DNA from: Candidatus Caribbeanibacter nitroreducens
GTDB taxonomy: Bacteria; Gemmatimonadota; Gemmatimonadetes; Palauibacterales; Palauibacteraceae
Assembly (NCBI GenBank): GCA_947581645.1
Contig: CANPVF010000154.1
Coordinates: 1 to 34,918 of the forward strand
Length of the DNA: 34,918 nt
Direction: 5' to 3'
A program made the translations under genes and the position numbers. The notes beneath the pieces were generated by a model. That model was not told the DNA's origin. It ran no database searches and saw only the letters and a program-made list of their open reading frames with translations. Below, piece after piece: positions 1-9,614 of this stretch (position 1 is its first letter; the number at the start of each line of letters is the position of its first letter).

Positions 1-113
<113 letters not shown>

Positions 114-233
114 TTATGCGCTCACGCCGTCTCGTTCGTCATCGTCCGTCCGGGCCCGCCCGCGACCCTCGCTCGTCCGTCCGCGAGCGTCACGTCGGGT
201 CCCGCGGCCCGCCGCGGGGCGGCGGGCGCGAAA

Positions 234-317
234 TGCTGGGGGGAGGATTCGAACCTCCGAAGGCTGAAAGCCGGCAGATTTACAGTCTGCTCCGTTTGGC
301 CACTTCGGTACCCCAGC
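234..317 (-). tRNA. tRNA-Tyr (GUA)
   Basis: Reverse strand GCTGGGGTACCGAAGTGGCC...CAGACTGTAAATCTG...GGTTCGAATCC...CCCCAGCA. Perfect 7-bp acceptor stem GCTGGGG/CCCCAGC, anticodon GTA, long variable arm. Confidence 0.96.
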
Positions 318-455
318 GCTGCTGGCTCCTGCGAGATGCCGGCGGCCGGAGCTCGCCGGGGAGGCCGGTTCGATCCGCGGGCCGATGTCCCGGGACCCGT
401 CCACGTCCCGGCTCACGGCCAGGTCGGGCTTCGCGTGCTCCTGAAACGTCGATGG

Positions 456-528
456 AGCTGACGGTGGGACTCGAACCCACAACCTCCGGATTACAAATCC
501 GACGCTCTGCCCGTTGAGCTACGTCAGC
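456..528 (-). tRNA. tRNA-Thr (UGU)
   Basis: Reverse strand GCTGACGTAGCTCAACGGGCAGAGCGTCGGATTTGTAATCCGGAGGTTGTGGGTTCGAGTCCCACCGTCAGCT. Acceptor stem GCTGACG/CGTCAGC, anticodon loop TTTGTAA. Confidence 0.97.
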
Positions 529-542
529 AATTGGAGCCGGCC

Positions 543-571
543 AATATAGACCGGGGGACCGGGGGCGTCAA
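543..571 (-). promoter_or_regulatory. Sigma-70-type promoter for tRNA-Thr/tRNA-Tyr/tuf
   Basis: Reverse strand TTGACG (566-571), 17-nt spacer, TATATT (543-548), about 15 nt upstream of tRNA-Thr. Confidence 0.8.
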
Positions 572-660
572 CTGCACGTCCGATGCCAGCGGCGTCTCGT
601 TCGGGACCCGCGACGCCGTAACCCACCGGGGCCCCTCGAGTTCCAGCTCGGGCCGGCCCG

Positions 661-2136
661 TCACGAGCCGACGGCGGCGAACTCCCCCTCCCGCAGCTTC
701 CAGCGGGTGGTCCCGTCCGGCGCGTCCTCGAGCTGGATGCCCCGCGCCTCGATCTCGTCGCGGATGGCGTCGGCCTCCTCGTAGTCGCCGCGCTCTCGCG
801 CCGCGGACCGGGCCTCCAGCCGCTCCTCGACCCAGCGGCGGAGCTCGGTCGGAATCGAGGACCGCTCCCGGTCGCGGAGGGAGAGGACGCCGAAGACCCG
901 ATCGAAGTCCTGCAGGACCGCGAGCACCGCGTCCCGGGCGTCGGCGGTGAGCCGCTCGCCGGAGCCGTCCAGGCGGCCGTTCCCCTGGCGCACCAGCTCG
1001 AAGATGGCGCCGCGGGCGTCGCTCACGTTCAGGTCGTCGTCCATGGCCGCCTCGAAGCCGCGCCGCGCCTCCCGCGCCAGCTCCGGCAGCTCCCCGGCGG
1101 GGCCGTCGGCGGCGTCCGCGTCGACCTCCGCCTCGCGGACCCGGCGCCGGAATTCCTCCAGCCGGTCCAGCGCCCGCTCCGCCTCGTCCAGCCCGTCCAG
1201 GGTGAAGTTCAGCTCGCTGCGGTAGTGCCCGCTGAGCAGGAGATACCGGATCGCCGAGCCCCGGTACCCCTTCTCCAGCAGGTCCGGGATCGTGTAGAAG
1301 TTGCCCAGCGACTTGGACATCTTCTCGCCCTCCACCAGCAGGTGCTTCGCGTGCAGCCAGAAGCGCACGAAGGGCTCGCCGGTGGCCCCCTCCGCCTGGG
1401 CGATCTCGTTCTCGTGGTGGGGGAAGATCAGGTCCACGCCGCCGGCGTGGATGTCGATGGTCGGGCCCAGCTCCTCCAGGGCCATGACCGAGCACTCCAG
1501 GTGCCAGCCCGGCCGTCCCGGGCCCCAGGGCGAGTCCCAGGTGGCCACCTCCCCCTCGTCGTCGCGATCGCCCCCCTTCCACAGCACGAAGTCCCGGGGG
1601 TCGTCCTTCTCGTAGACCTCGTCGCTCTCGGCCCGGCCGGCGCTCTCCAGCTGCTCCGGGTCCAGCTCCACCAGCTGGCCGTAGTCCTCGTACTCGGAGA
1701 TGGAGAAGTAGACGGAGCCGTCGCTCTCGTAGGTGAGGCCCGCCTCCTCGAGCTTCTCCACCAGCCGGATCATGGCGTCCACGGTCTCCGTGGCCCGGGG
1801 CGTGGCCTCCACGTCCTCGAGTCCAAGGGTCTCCCAGTCCTCGAAGAACATCTCCGTCACCGGGTCGGTGACCTCCTGGAGCGAGACGCCGCGCTCCAGG
1901 GCCTCGCGGATCGTCTTGTCGTCCACGTCGGTGAGGTTCATGACCTGCGTGACCCGGTACCCCTTCCACTCCAGGTAGCGGCGGAGGAGGTCCTCCCACA
2001 CGAAGGTCCGGAAGTTCCCGATGTGGGCCCGGTCGTAGACCGTCGGGCCGCAGGTGTAGTAGCGGACGTGCCCTTCCTCCAGGGGCTCGAACGGCTCCAG
2101 CGACCGGGTGAGCGTGTTGTGGAGTCGAAGCGCCAT
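661..2136 (-). CDS. cysS: Cysteinyl-tRNA synthetase
   Basis: 491 aa; YYTCGPTVYDRAHIGNFRTFVWEDLLRRYLEWKGY and GEKMSKSLGN (KMSKS) motifs. Confidence 0.97.
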   Translation of the reverse strand: MALRLHNTLTRSLEPFEPLEEGHVRYYTCGPTVYDRAHIGNFRTFVWEDLLRRYLEWKGYRVTQVMNLTDVDDKTIREALERGVSLQEVTDPVTEMFFEDWETLGLEDVEATPRATETVDAMIRLVEKLEEAGLTYESDGSVYFSISEYEDYGQLVELDPEQLESAGRAESDEVYEKDDPRDFVLWKGGDRDDEGEVATWDSPWGPGRPGWHLECSVMALEELGPTIDIHAGGVDLIFPHHENEIAQAEGATGEPFVRFWLHAKHLLVEGEKMSKSLGNFYTIPDLLEKGYRGSAIRYLLLSGHYRSELNFTLDGLDEAERALDRLEEFRRRVREAEVDADAADGPAGELPELAREARRGFEAAMDDDLNVSDARGAIFELVRQGNGRLDGSGERLTADARDAVLAVLQDFDRVFGVLSLRDRERSSIPTELRRWVEERLEARSAARERGDYEEADAIRDEIEARGIQLEDAPDGTTRWKLREGEFAAVGS

Positions 2137-2272
2137 CGGTGAGGCGGGGGCTCGTGGTCAGCGGGCTGCGGCGGGGCTCGGGATCGGGACGCCGTCGACG
2201 CGTCCGCGGCGCCGTCAGAGTCGCAAGAAGTCGGCCACGGCAGGAGCCGGACGGGTCAGCCGGAAGAGTCCT

Positions 2273-2956
2273 TCAGCTCCCGCCCGGGAACTCCCGCCTG
2301 CGCCACTCCCGGTACGCCTCCATCTCGGCGGCGTGCTCACCGGCCCACTCCTCCGCGCACCGGTCCAGGCGTGTCGCCCCCTCGGTCGCCAGATACGGTG
2401 CCAGCATCCCGCGCCGGTGGAGGAAGGCGATCTCGTCCAGCGGCGGGTAGGGAGGCGCGCCGTAGTAGATGCGGGCCACGGTCCACCCCCGGGCGAAGGC
2501 CTCCAGGAGCTCGACCTCGTCCGCCATCCGCTCCCGGCAGGAGGGCGTGGAGCCGTCGGGGTCGCGGGCCCGATACGCCTCCATCCGGGCCACCGCGTAG
2601 GCCCGGTAGGCCCGGTCCCCTTCACGCAGGTTGCCCGGCGTCGCCACGCGGGCCACCGAGTCGGAGCGGACCTCGATGGCGTTCCACGGGAGCGCGGTCT
2701 CGTACGCGCTGTCGGTGACGGCCGCGGAGAAGCCCGTGTAGTAGAGCACGTCCGGGTCCTGGACCAGCGTGTCGCCGTAGGCCCGGGTCTCCCGGAGCAT
2801 CTGCAGGAGGGTATCGCGGGGCACGTCCAGCTCCGCCCCCGACGGGGCCCGGAGCGGCTGCTGCCCGCGGGCGGCGTCCGGGACGGCGGCGGCCATCAGG
2901 AGCGCCGCGGCCCCCAGCGCCGTCGCGCGGACGAGGCGACGTCCCGGTCCGATCAG
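2273..2956 (-). CDS. Secreted hypothetical protein with signal peptide; probable CTG start overlapping the upstream stop (CTGA)
   Basis: The track ORF starts at ATG 2896, but the frame is open upstream and reads (CTG)IGPGRRLVRATALGAAALLMAAAVPDAARGQQ, a complete signal peptide. GGGGAG lies 7 nt before CTG 2956-2954. Confidence 0.6.
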   Translation of the reverse strand: MIGPGRRLVRATALGAAALLMAAAVPDAARGQQPLRAPSGAELDVPRDTLLQMLRETRAYGDTLVQDPDVLYYTGFSAAVTDSAYETALPWNAIEVRSDSVARVATPGNLREGDRAYRAYAVARMEAYRARDPDGSTPSCRERMADEVELLEAFARGWTVARIYYGAPPYPPLDEIAFLHRRGMLAPYLATEGATRLDRCAEEWAGEHAAEMEAYREWRRREFPGGS

Positions 2957-3435
2957 GTCCGGGCTCCCCGGGCGTCGGCGCCGTGCTCCGGCCCCTCCCC
3001 CGCACCCTCGTCGTCCATCCGCTCGGCGAGTCCGGCGAAGCGGAGCACGTCGTCGCCGGCGGTGTGGCCCAGGAGCTCCTGCTCCCGCCCCACCAGCTTC
3101 TGCGACAGCTCGTACACCGAGCCGTGCCCGCGCCAGCTCTCCTCCACCAGGTCCCAGCCCGCCTCCTCGCCGATGCGGGTGGCCACGTACGCGCAGCAGA
3201 AGATGTCGTCCAGGTAGCCGTAGCCGCCGAACTGCTCCTCGGGAATCACGTCGTCCGAGCTGACCAGGTAGGCGATGGCGGCGTCGACCCAGAGCCGGTG
3301 CCGGCGGGAGAGGCGGGGATCGTTCAGCATCCGGAACATCAGCATGGCGTACGACGGCGCCAGCAGCACCACGTCCCGGAGCGCCCCCGCGTACTTGCCG
3401 ACCTGTTCCTTCAGCAGCGTCAGGTAGTCCTTCAT
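2953..3435 (-). CDS. DUF1232 (YkvA-like) protein
   Basis: MKDYLTLLKEQVGKYAG...RLWVDAAIAYLVSSDDVIPEEQFGGYGYLDDIFCCAYV, resembling the DUF1232 core. Start taken at the internal Met (3435) rather than track start 3510. Confidence 0.75.
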   Translation of the reverse strand: MKDYLTLLKEQVGKYAGALRDVVLLAPSYAMLMFRMLNDPRLSRRHRLWVDAAIAYLVSSDDVIPEEQFGGYGYLDDIFCCAYVATRIGEEAGWDLVEESWRGHGSVYELSQKLVGREQELLGHTAGDDVLRFAGLAERMDDEGAGEGPEHGADARGART

Positions 3436-3529
3436 CCTCGAAACCGTTGCTCGTGGCGGTGTCCGTCGGAAGGTCCGGTGAGCACGATTGATACCCCCCT
3501 CCCCGGGCACTGATCCCGGGGCGGGGCCG

Positions 3530-5395
3530 TCACTCCACGGTCACGCTCTTGGCCAGGTTGCGGGGCTGATCGACGTCGCAGCCCCGGCGCACGGCGATCC
3601 GGTAGGCCATGAGCTGGAGCGGCACGACCGTCAGGATCGGCTGCAGCATCTCCAGGGTCCGGGGCACCCGGATGATGTGGTCCACCTCGGCCGGCGGCGT
3701 CTGGCTGTCCTCCGTGGTGATGGCCACGACGCGCCCGCCCCGGGCCTTCACCTCCTGGATGTTGGAGACGATCTTCTGATAGACCGAGTCGGTGGGGGCC
3801 ACGAAGACCGCGGGCATCCCCTCCTCGATGAGGGCGATGGGCCCGTGCTTCATCTCGGCGGCCGGATACCCCTCCGCGTGCAGGTAGCTGATCTCCTTCA
3901 GCTTCAGCGCCCCCTCCAGGGCGATGGGGAAGTTGTATCCGCGCCCGAGGTAGAGGAAGTTCGGCTGCTCCGAGTAGGCCTCGACGATCTCGTCCAGGCT
4001 GCTGTCCTCCCGCTCGGCGTCCAGCACCCGCTGGACCTGGGCCGGGAGCTCCTGGAGGGCCGACACCACCTCGCGCCCCTCGAGGATGGACATGCCGCGC
4101 TCCCGGGCCAGCTTCAGCGTGATCAGGGCCAGCACGGTGAGCTGGCCGGTGAACGCCTTCGTGGAGGCCACGCCGATCTCGGGACCGCTGTGCGTATAGA
4201 CGCCGCCGTCGGTCTCCCGGGCGATGGTCGAGCCCACGACGTTGACGATGCCGATGGCCGTGGCACCGCGGCGCTTGGCCTCCCGCATGGCGGCCAGCGT
4301 GTCCGCCGTCTCGCCGGACTGGGAGATGGCGATCACGGCGGTGTCCTCGTCCACCACGGGGCTCCGGTACCGGAACTCCGAGGCGTACTCCACCTCCACC
4401 GGCATGCGGGCGTGCTCCTCGAGCATGTACTCGCCGATGAGCGCCGCATGCCAGCTGGTGCCGCAGGCCGTGATCACCATCCGGTCGGCGTCCTTCAGGT
4501 CGTCCCAGATCTCGTTCAGGCCGCCGAGCCGTGCGGTGCCCTCCTCCTCCAGCAGCCGCCCCCGCATGGCGTCCCGGATCGTGTCCGGCTGCTCGCAGAT
4601 CTCCTTGAGCATGAAGTGGTCGAAGCCGCCGCGCTCGATCTGCTCCAGGTCCCACGTGACGTGGCTGATCTCCTTCTCGATGGGCTGCGGCGCGCCGCCG
4701 TTCCCCCAGCCGGACATCTCGAGCGTCTCGTAGCCCTCGCGGTCCAGGATGGCCAGCTCCCCGTCCTCCAGGTAGATGACCTTCCGGGTGTGTCCGAGGA
4801 TGGCCGCCACGTCGGACGCCACGAACCGCTCGTCCCGGTCGCCGTCGGGGACGCCCACCAGGAGGGGCGCACCCTGGCGCACCGCGACGATCTTGCCCGG
4901 GTCGCGCTCGCTCACCACCACCAGCGCGTACGTGCCCTCCACCTGGGTGAGCGCGGCGGCCACGGCGTGCTCCAGGTTGTCCTCGTACGCCTCCTCGATC
5001 AGGTGCACCAGGACCTCGGTGTCCGTCTCCGACTCGAACTCGTGCCCCAGCTCCTGGAGCTTCGTCCGGAGCACGTCCTCGTTCTCGATGATGCCGTTGT
5101 GCACGAGGGCGATGGTGCCCGTGCAGTCGTGGTGCGGGTGGGCGTTGTCCGTGGTGGGGGCCCCGTGGGTGGCCCAGCGGGTGTGGGCGATCCCCATGGT
5201 CCCCTCCACCGGCCGGTCCTGGAGGAGGCGGGTGAGCCCGTCCAGCTTGCCCGCCTTCTTCCGGATCTGGAGGCCGGCACCGTTCTCGACGGCGACGCCG
5301 GCGGAGTCGTACCCCCGGTACTCCAGTCGCTTCAGTCCCTCCATGAGGAGGGGAGAGGCCTCCCGCTCCCCGACGTATCCGACGATTCCGCACAT
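3530..5395 (-). CDS. glmS: Glutamine-fructose-6-phosphate aminotransferase (isomerizing)
   Basis: 621 aa; MCGIVGYVG N-terminal Cys glutaminase domain plus SIS domains (ITACGTSWHAA, ISQSGETADT), ending AKSVTVE. Confidence 0.98.
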   Translation of the reverse strand: MCGIVGYVGEREASPLLMEGLKRLEYRGYDSAGVAVENGAGLQIRKKAGKLDGLTRLLQDRPVEGTMGIAHTRWATHGAPTTDNAHPHHDCTGTIALVHNGIIENEDVLRTKLQELGHEFESETDTEVLVHLIEEAYEDNLEHAVAAALTQVEGTYALVVVSERDPGKIVAVRQGAPLLVGVPDGDRDERFVASDVAAILGHTRKVIYLEDGELAILDREGYETLEMSGWGNGGAPQPIEKEISHVTWDLEQIERGGFDHFMLKEICEQPDTIRDAMRGRLLEEEGTARLGGLNEIWDDLKDADRMVITACGTSWHAALIGEYMLEEHARMPVEVEYASEFRYRSPVVDEDTAVIAISQSGETADTLAAMREAKRRGATAIGIVNVVGSTIARETDGGVYTHSGPEIGVASTKAFTGQLTVLALITLKLARERGMSILEGREVVSALQELPAQVQRVLDAEREDSSLDEIVEAYSEQPNFLYLGRGYNFPIALEGALKLKEISYLHAEGYPAAEMKHGPIALIEEGMPAVFVAPTDSVYQKIVSNIQEVKARGGRVVAITTEDSQTPPAEVDHIIRVPRTLEMLQPILTVVPLQLMAYRIAVRRGCDVDQPRNLAKSVTVE

Positions 5396-5433
5396 ATCTA
5401 GTGTCCTGCCGTCCAGTTCTCGATGTCTCGTCT

Positions 5434-6810
5434 TCAGTCTTCCCGGAGATGCAGCCGGGCCCAGGACGCCAGCTCCTCGGCCTCCTCGCGTCCCGGAGCC
5501 TCGGCCATGACCCGCACCACGGGCTCGGTTCCCGAGGGGCGCACGTGGACCCAGCGCCGCTCATCCGGCCATGCAAGGCGGAGGCCGTCCTGGCGGTCCA
5601 CCTCCGGCTGGCCGGGCGCGGCCTCCTCGGCGTCCCGGTACACCTCCTCCAGGGCACGTTCCGGCAGGTCCCCCTTCCAGCGCACCATATGATAGGAGGG
5701 CCACCGGCCCAGCAGGTCACGCAGCGGGCGGTCACGCTCGGCCAGCAGCTGGGCCACGAGCGCCGCGGCCAGCGGCGCGTCCCGGGTGGCATGGAGGTCG
5801 GCCAGCATGACGCCGCCGTTGCCCTCGCCCCCCACCGCGGCCCCGTGCTGGTGCATTCCCGCAGCGACGTTGGCTTCTCCCACCGGGGTACGGACCGTCC
5901 GGGCACCGTGACGGCGGGCGGCGTCCTCCACGACCTGGCTCGTGGAGAGATTCGTCACCACCGGGCCGGGGCGGTGGGCCAGGACGAGCTCCACGGCCAG
6001 CGCCAGGGTCCAGTCCTCTCCCACGGCCTCCCCGTCGGCGTCCACCAGCGAGAGGCGGTCCGCGTCGGGGTCCACCGCCATGCCCACGTCGGCGCCGTTC
6101 TCCCGGACGGCCTCACCCAGCGCGCCCAGGTGCTCGGCCGTGGGCTCCGGCTCCCGCGGGAAGCGGCCCGTGGGGTCCAGATGGATGCCGGAGACGCTGC
6201 ATCCCAGCCGGCGGAGCAGGCGGGGCAGGATCTCGCAGCCGGCTCCTCCCACGGGGTCCACGGCCACATGGAGGCCCCGGGCCGCGAGACGCTCCGGGTC
6301 CACGAGGTCCAGGCCCAGGATCCGCTCCACGTGGCGGGCCGACCAGTCCCCGCCCTCCTCCCGCCGGCCCAGCGCCGACCAGGGTGCGTACTCCGGACCC
6401 TCCTGGAACTGCTCCTGCACCCTCCGGCCCTCCTCGGGCGAGAGGAAGAGTCCGTCGGGGCCCACCAGCTTGAGGCCGTTCCAGGCCGGCGGGTTGTGCG
6501 AGGCCGTGAGGACGAGTCCGCCCGCGGCGTCGCCGTCCCCCACCGCCAGCAGCAGGCTCGGCGTCGGGCACACGCCGCCGTCCCGGACGTCCCAGCCCGC
6601 GGCGCGGAGGCCGGCGGCGGCGGCGTCCGTGAAGATCGGACCGGACGTACGGGTGTCGCGCCCCACCAGGACCGCCCCCTCGCGGCCGCCGGTGGCCCGG
6701 GCCAGGACGGATCCGAAGGCCGCCGCGTAGCGCGCCACGGACTCGGGCTCCAGCCCCGCGCCCACCACGCCCCGGATGCCGGATGCCGATACGATTCGCT
6801 CTTCTGCCAC
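5434..6810 (-). CDS. glmM: Phosphoglucosamine mutase / phosphohexomutase
   Basis: VAEERIVSASGIRGVVG, catalytic TASHNP, metal-binding DPDADR, C-terminal RPSGTEPVVRVMAE; immediately upstream of glmS. GTG start chosen; the longer track ORF runs into antisense of the next gene. Confidence 0.85.
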   Translation of the reverse strand: MAEERIVSASGIRGVVGAGLEPESVARYAAAFGSVLARATGGREGAVLVGRDTRTSGPIFTDAAAAGLRAAGWDVRDGGVCPTPSLLLAVGDGDAAGGLVLTASHNPPAWNGLKLVGPDGLFLSPEEGRRVQEQFQEGPEYAPWSALGRREEGGDWSARHVERILGLDLVDPERLAARGLHVAVDPVGGAGCEILPRLLRRLGCSVSGIHLDPTGRFPREPEPTAEHLGALGEAVRENGADVGMAVDPDADRLSLVDADGEAVGEDWTLALAVELVLAHRPGPVVTNLSTSQVVEDAARRHGARTVRTPVGEANVAAGMHQHGAAVGGEGNGGVMLADLHATRDAPLAAALVAQLLAERDRPLRDLLGRWPSYHMVRWKGDLPERALEEVYRDAEEAAPGQPEVDRQDGLRLAWPDERRWVHVRPSGTEPVVRVMAEAPGREEAEELASWARLHLRED

Positions 6811-6857
6811 GTCTGGAGGCCCTGTCGTAGGGGGAAAGATGCCGGGACGAGAGGAGT

Positions 6858-6887
6858 ACGCTACGCCTCCGTGGACGCGGTCGTCAA
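6858..6887 (-). promoter_or_regulatory. Candidate promoter for glmM-glmS
   Basis: Reverse strand TTGACG (6882-6887), 18-nt spacer, TAGCGT (6858-6863), about 48 nt upstream of the GTG start. Confidence 0.4.
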
Positions 6888-7041
6888 CGGCGTGTCGCCG
6901 TCGCCGGCGGCCGCCTAGCTTCACCGGGATCGTCCCCCGATCGCGGAGGGCGGCGGACCGCCGTCCGTCGACGGGACCGGACGCACGCCCGGAGAGCCCG
7001 GGCGAGGGCACGAGCGGACGCGAGCACTGGAGGGAGACGGC

Positions 7042-8202
7042 ATGGCAGACGGCGAGCAGGGATTCGGAACGCGGGCCATCCACGCCGGCCAGCGTCCGGA
7101 CCCGACCAGCGGGGCGGTGATGACCCCCATCTACCAGACGTCCACGTACGTCCAGGATGCGGTGGGGGAGCCCAGGGGCGGCCACGAGTACGCCCGCGTC
7201 ACGAACCCGACGCGGGGAGCGCTGGAGGGCAACCTGGCCTCGCTGGAGGCGGGACGGCACGGGGCCGCGTTCGCCTCCGGGATGGCGGCCATCGAGGCGG
7301 TGGTCAAGGGCGTCCTGAGCCGGGGCGACCACGTGGTGTGCGGCGCGAACGTCTACGGCGGCACGGACCGGCTCTTCCGGACCGTCTGGTCGCGCTTCGG
7401 GCTCGACTTCACCTACGTCGACACGTCCGACGTGGACGCCCTGTCCGACGCGATGCGGCCCGAGACCCGGCTCGTGCACGTCGAGACACCGACCAATCCC
7501 ATGATGGGACTGTCCGACCTCCGGGCGTGCGCGGAGGTGACCCACGACGGCGACGCCCTCCTGATGGTCGACAACACCTTCGCCACCCCCTACCTGCAGC
7601 GGCCGCTGACGATGGGGGCCGACCTGGTGGTCCACTCCACCACCAAGTACCTGAACGGCCACAGCGACGTCGTGGGGGGAGCCGTCGTCACCGACGACGA
7701 CGGGATCGCGGAGGAGCTCCGCTATCAGCAGAAGGCGGCCGGCGCCGTCCCCGGCCCCATGGACTGCTGGCTGGTGCTGAGGGGCACGAAGACGCTCCAC
7801 GCCCGGATGCGGGCGCACTGCGAGAACGCCGGACGGATCGCCGAGCACCTGGCGGAGCACCCGGAGATCGAGGAGGTCTTCTACCCCGGGCTCCCGGACC
7901 ATCCGCAGCACGAGCTGGCGCGGCGGCAGATGGACGGGTTCGGGGGGATGATCACCGTGGAGACCGGATCCGCGGACCGGGCGCGTCGCCTGGCCGAGGG
8001 GACGCGGGTCTTCGCCCTGGCCGAGAGCCTGGGCGGCGTGGAGAGCCTGGTGTCCGTGCCCGCGGCCATGACCCATGCCTCCGTCCCGGAGGAGAAGCGG
8101 CGGGCCATCGGTCTCACCGACGGCCTGGTACGCCTCTCGGTGGGCATCGAGGACCCGGACGACCTGGAGGAGGACCTGGATCGGGCACTGGCCTCACTCT
8201 GA
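7042..8202 (+). CDS. Trans-sulfuration PLP enzyme (cystathionine gamma-synthase / gamma-lyase family)
   Basis: 386 aa; GFGTRAIHAGQ..., YARVTNPTR, FASGMAAI, PLP-Lys motif VVHSTTKYLNGHSDVVGG, C-terminal VRLSVGIEDPDDL. Confidence 0.93.
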   Translation: MADGEQGFGTRAIHAGQRPDPTSGAVMTPIYQTSTYVQDAVGEPRGGHEYARVTNPTRGALEGNLASLEAGRHGAAFASGMAAIEAVVKGVLSRGDHVVCGANVYGGTDRLFRTVWSRFGLDFTYVDTSDVDALSDAMRPETRLVHVETPTNPMMGLSDLRACAEVTHDGDALLMVDNTFATPYLQRPLTMGADLVVHSTTKYLNGHSDVVGGAVVTDDDGIAEELRYQQKAAGAVPGPMDCWLVLRGTKTLHARMRAHCENAGRIAEHLAEHPEIEEVFYPGLPDHPQHELARRQMDGFGGMITVETGSADRARRLAEGTRVFALAESLGGVESLVSVPAAMTHASVPEEKRRAIGLTDGLVRLSVGIEDPDDLEEDLDRALASL

Positions 8203-8280
8203 GGCGATCGGTCCACGCGACGCACCGGCGTTCGTTCGAGCGAGCTTCACTTCCCAGACACGACACATGGAGTGGCCCGG

Positions 8281-9579
8281 ATGGAGAACCTTCTGATCGT
8301 CGGGAGCGGAGGCCGGGAGCATGCCCTGGCCTGGAAGCTCCACCGCGACGTTCCCGACGCCACGGTCCACGTGGCCCCCGGCAACCCGGGAACCGAGCAG
8401 ATGGGCGAGGGCGTGCGGAACGTCGACGTGCCGAGCTCCGACCTGGACGCCCTGGCCGACTTCGCCGAGACGCGCTCCGTGGATCTCACCGTCGTGGGGC
8501 CCGAGGCGCCGCTGGCGGCGGGCCTCGCGGACGTCTTCGCCGAGCGGGGGCTCCCCGTCTTCGGGCCGGGACGGGACGCGGCCCGGATCGAGTCCTCCAA
8601 GGCCTTCGCCAAGGAGCTGATGCAGCAGAAGGGCGTCCCCACGGCGGAGCACCGGACCTTCCGCGAGGCCGGGCCCGCCCGCGATCACCTGGAGCGGGTC
8701 GGTGCCCCCGTCGTGGTCAAGGCCTCCGGCCTGGCCGCTGGCAAGGGCGCCTACGTGTGCGACACTGTGGCGGAGGCCCGCGAGGCGGTGGACGAGATCA
8801 TGGTCCAGCGGAAGTACGGTGACGCCGGGGACCGGGTGGTCGTCGAGGAGTGCCTGGAGGGCGACGAGCTCTCGGTGCTCTTCCTGTCCGACGGCGAGCG
8901 GGCGGTGCCCCTGGTCCCGTCGCGCGACTACAAGCAGGCGTGGGAGGGCGACGAGGGGCCGAACACCGGGGGCATGGGGGCCTACGCCCCGGTGGCCGCG
9001 GCCACCCCGGAGCTGGTGGAGACCGTCCGGCGGGAGGTCGTCGGGCCCGTGCTGGAGGGGCTCGCCGAGCGAGGGACCCCGTACCACGGCGTGCTGTACG
9101 CCGGTCTCATGCTCACCGAGTCCGGCCCGCGCGTGCTCGAGTTCAACTGCCGGTTCGGCGACCCGGAGGCCCAGGTGATCCTCCCCCTCACCGGGGCCAG
9201 CCTGGCCGAGCCCATGCGCGCCGTGGCCCGCGGGGGCACGCTCCGGGGATGGCGTCCCGAGACGTCCTCCGGGGCCGCGCTGATCACCGTGCTGGCCAGC
9301 GGCGGCTATCCACGGGACTACGAGGTGGGCCGGGACATCGAGATCCCGGACGGGGTCGCCGGCCCGAACCGGCTCGTCTTCCACGCCGGCACCGACCGCG
9401 AGGACGGCCGCCTGGTCACCGGCGGCGGCCGCGTGCTGGGCGTGGTGGGGCTGGGGGACGACCTGGAGGAGGCCGCCGCGCTGAGCCGGGAGGGAGCGGA
9501 CCGGATCCGCTTCGAGGGCAAGCAGTGGCGCTCGGACATCGGCCACCACGAGCTGTCGCCGGACGCCACCGGCGCCTGA
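8281..9579 (+). CDS. purD: Phosphoribosylamine-glycine ligase
   Basis: MENLLIVGSGGREHALAWKL, NPGTEQMG, NTGGMGAYAP, EFNCRFGDPEAQ motifs. ATG 8281 preferred over GTG 8272. Confidence 0.96.
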   Translation: MENLLIVGSGGREHALAWKLHRDVPDATVHVAPGNPGTEQMGEGVRNVDVPSSDLDALADFAETRSVDLTVVGPEAPLAAGLADVFAERGLPVFGPGRDAARIESSKAFAKELMQQKGVPTAEHRTFREAGPARDHLERVGAPVVVKASGLAAGKGAYVCDTVAEAREAVDEIMVQRKYGDAGDRVVVEECLEGDELSVLFLSDGERAVPLVPSRDYKQAWEGDEGPNTGGMGAYAPVAAATPELVETVRREVVGPVLEGLAERGTPYHGVLYAGLMLTESGPRVLEFNCRFGDPEAQVILPLTGASLAEPMRAVARGGTLRGWRPETSSGAALITVLASGGYPRDYEVGRDIEIPDGVAGPNRLVFHAGTDREDGRLVTGGGRVLGVVGLGDDLEEAAALSREGADRIRFEGKQWRSDIGHHELSPDATGA

Positions 9580-9614
9580 CGGACCCGGAGCCGGCCCCGC
9601 CCGCCGACGATCCC

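Noticed and set aside
361-385. GGTTCGATCC resembling a tRNA T-arm between the two tRNAs
   Set aside because: Flanking bases do not form a T-stem, acceptor stem or anticodon arm on either strand; judged chance similarity.
3432-5906. 824-aa minus-strand ORF
   Set aside because: Out-of-frame reading through glmS and the end of glmM; Gly/Arg/Pro-rich artefact.
6826-6835. CGTAGGGGG as a third copy of the ECF -10-like block
   Set aside because: No TGAAAC-like element lies 16-18 nt upstream, so it does not match the two-block motif.
5434-8076. 880-aa minus-strand ORF as a single giant protein
   Set aside because: Only the glmM portion (5434-6810) has protein-like motifs; the upstream part is antisense to the PLP-enzyme gene.
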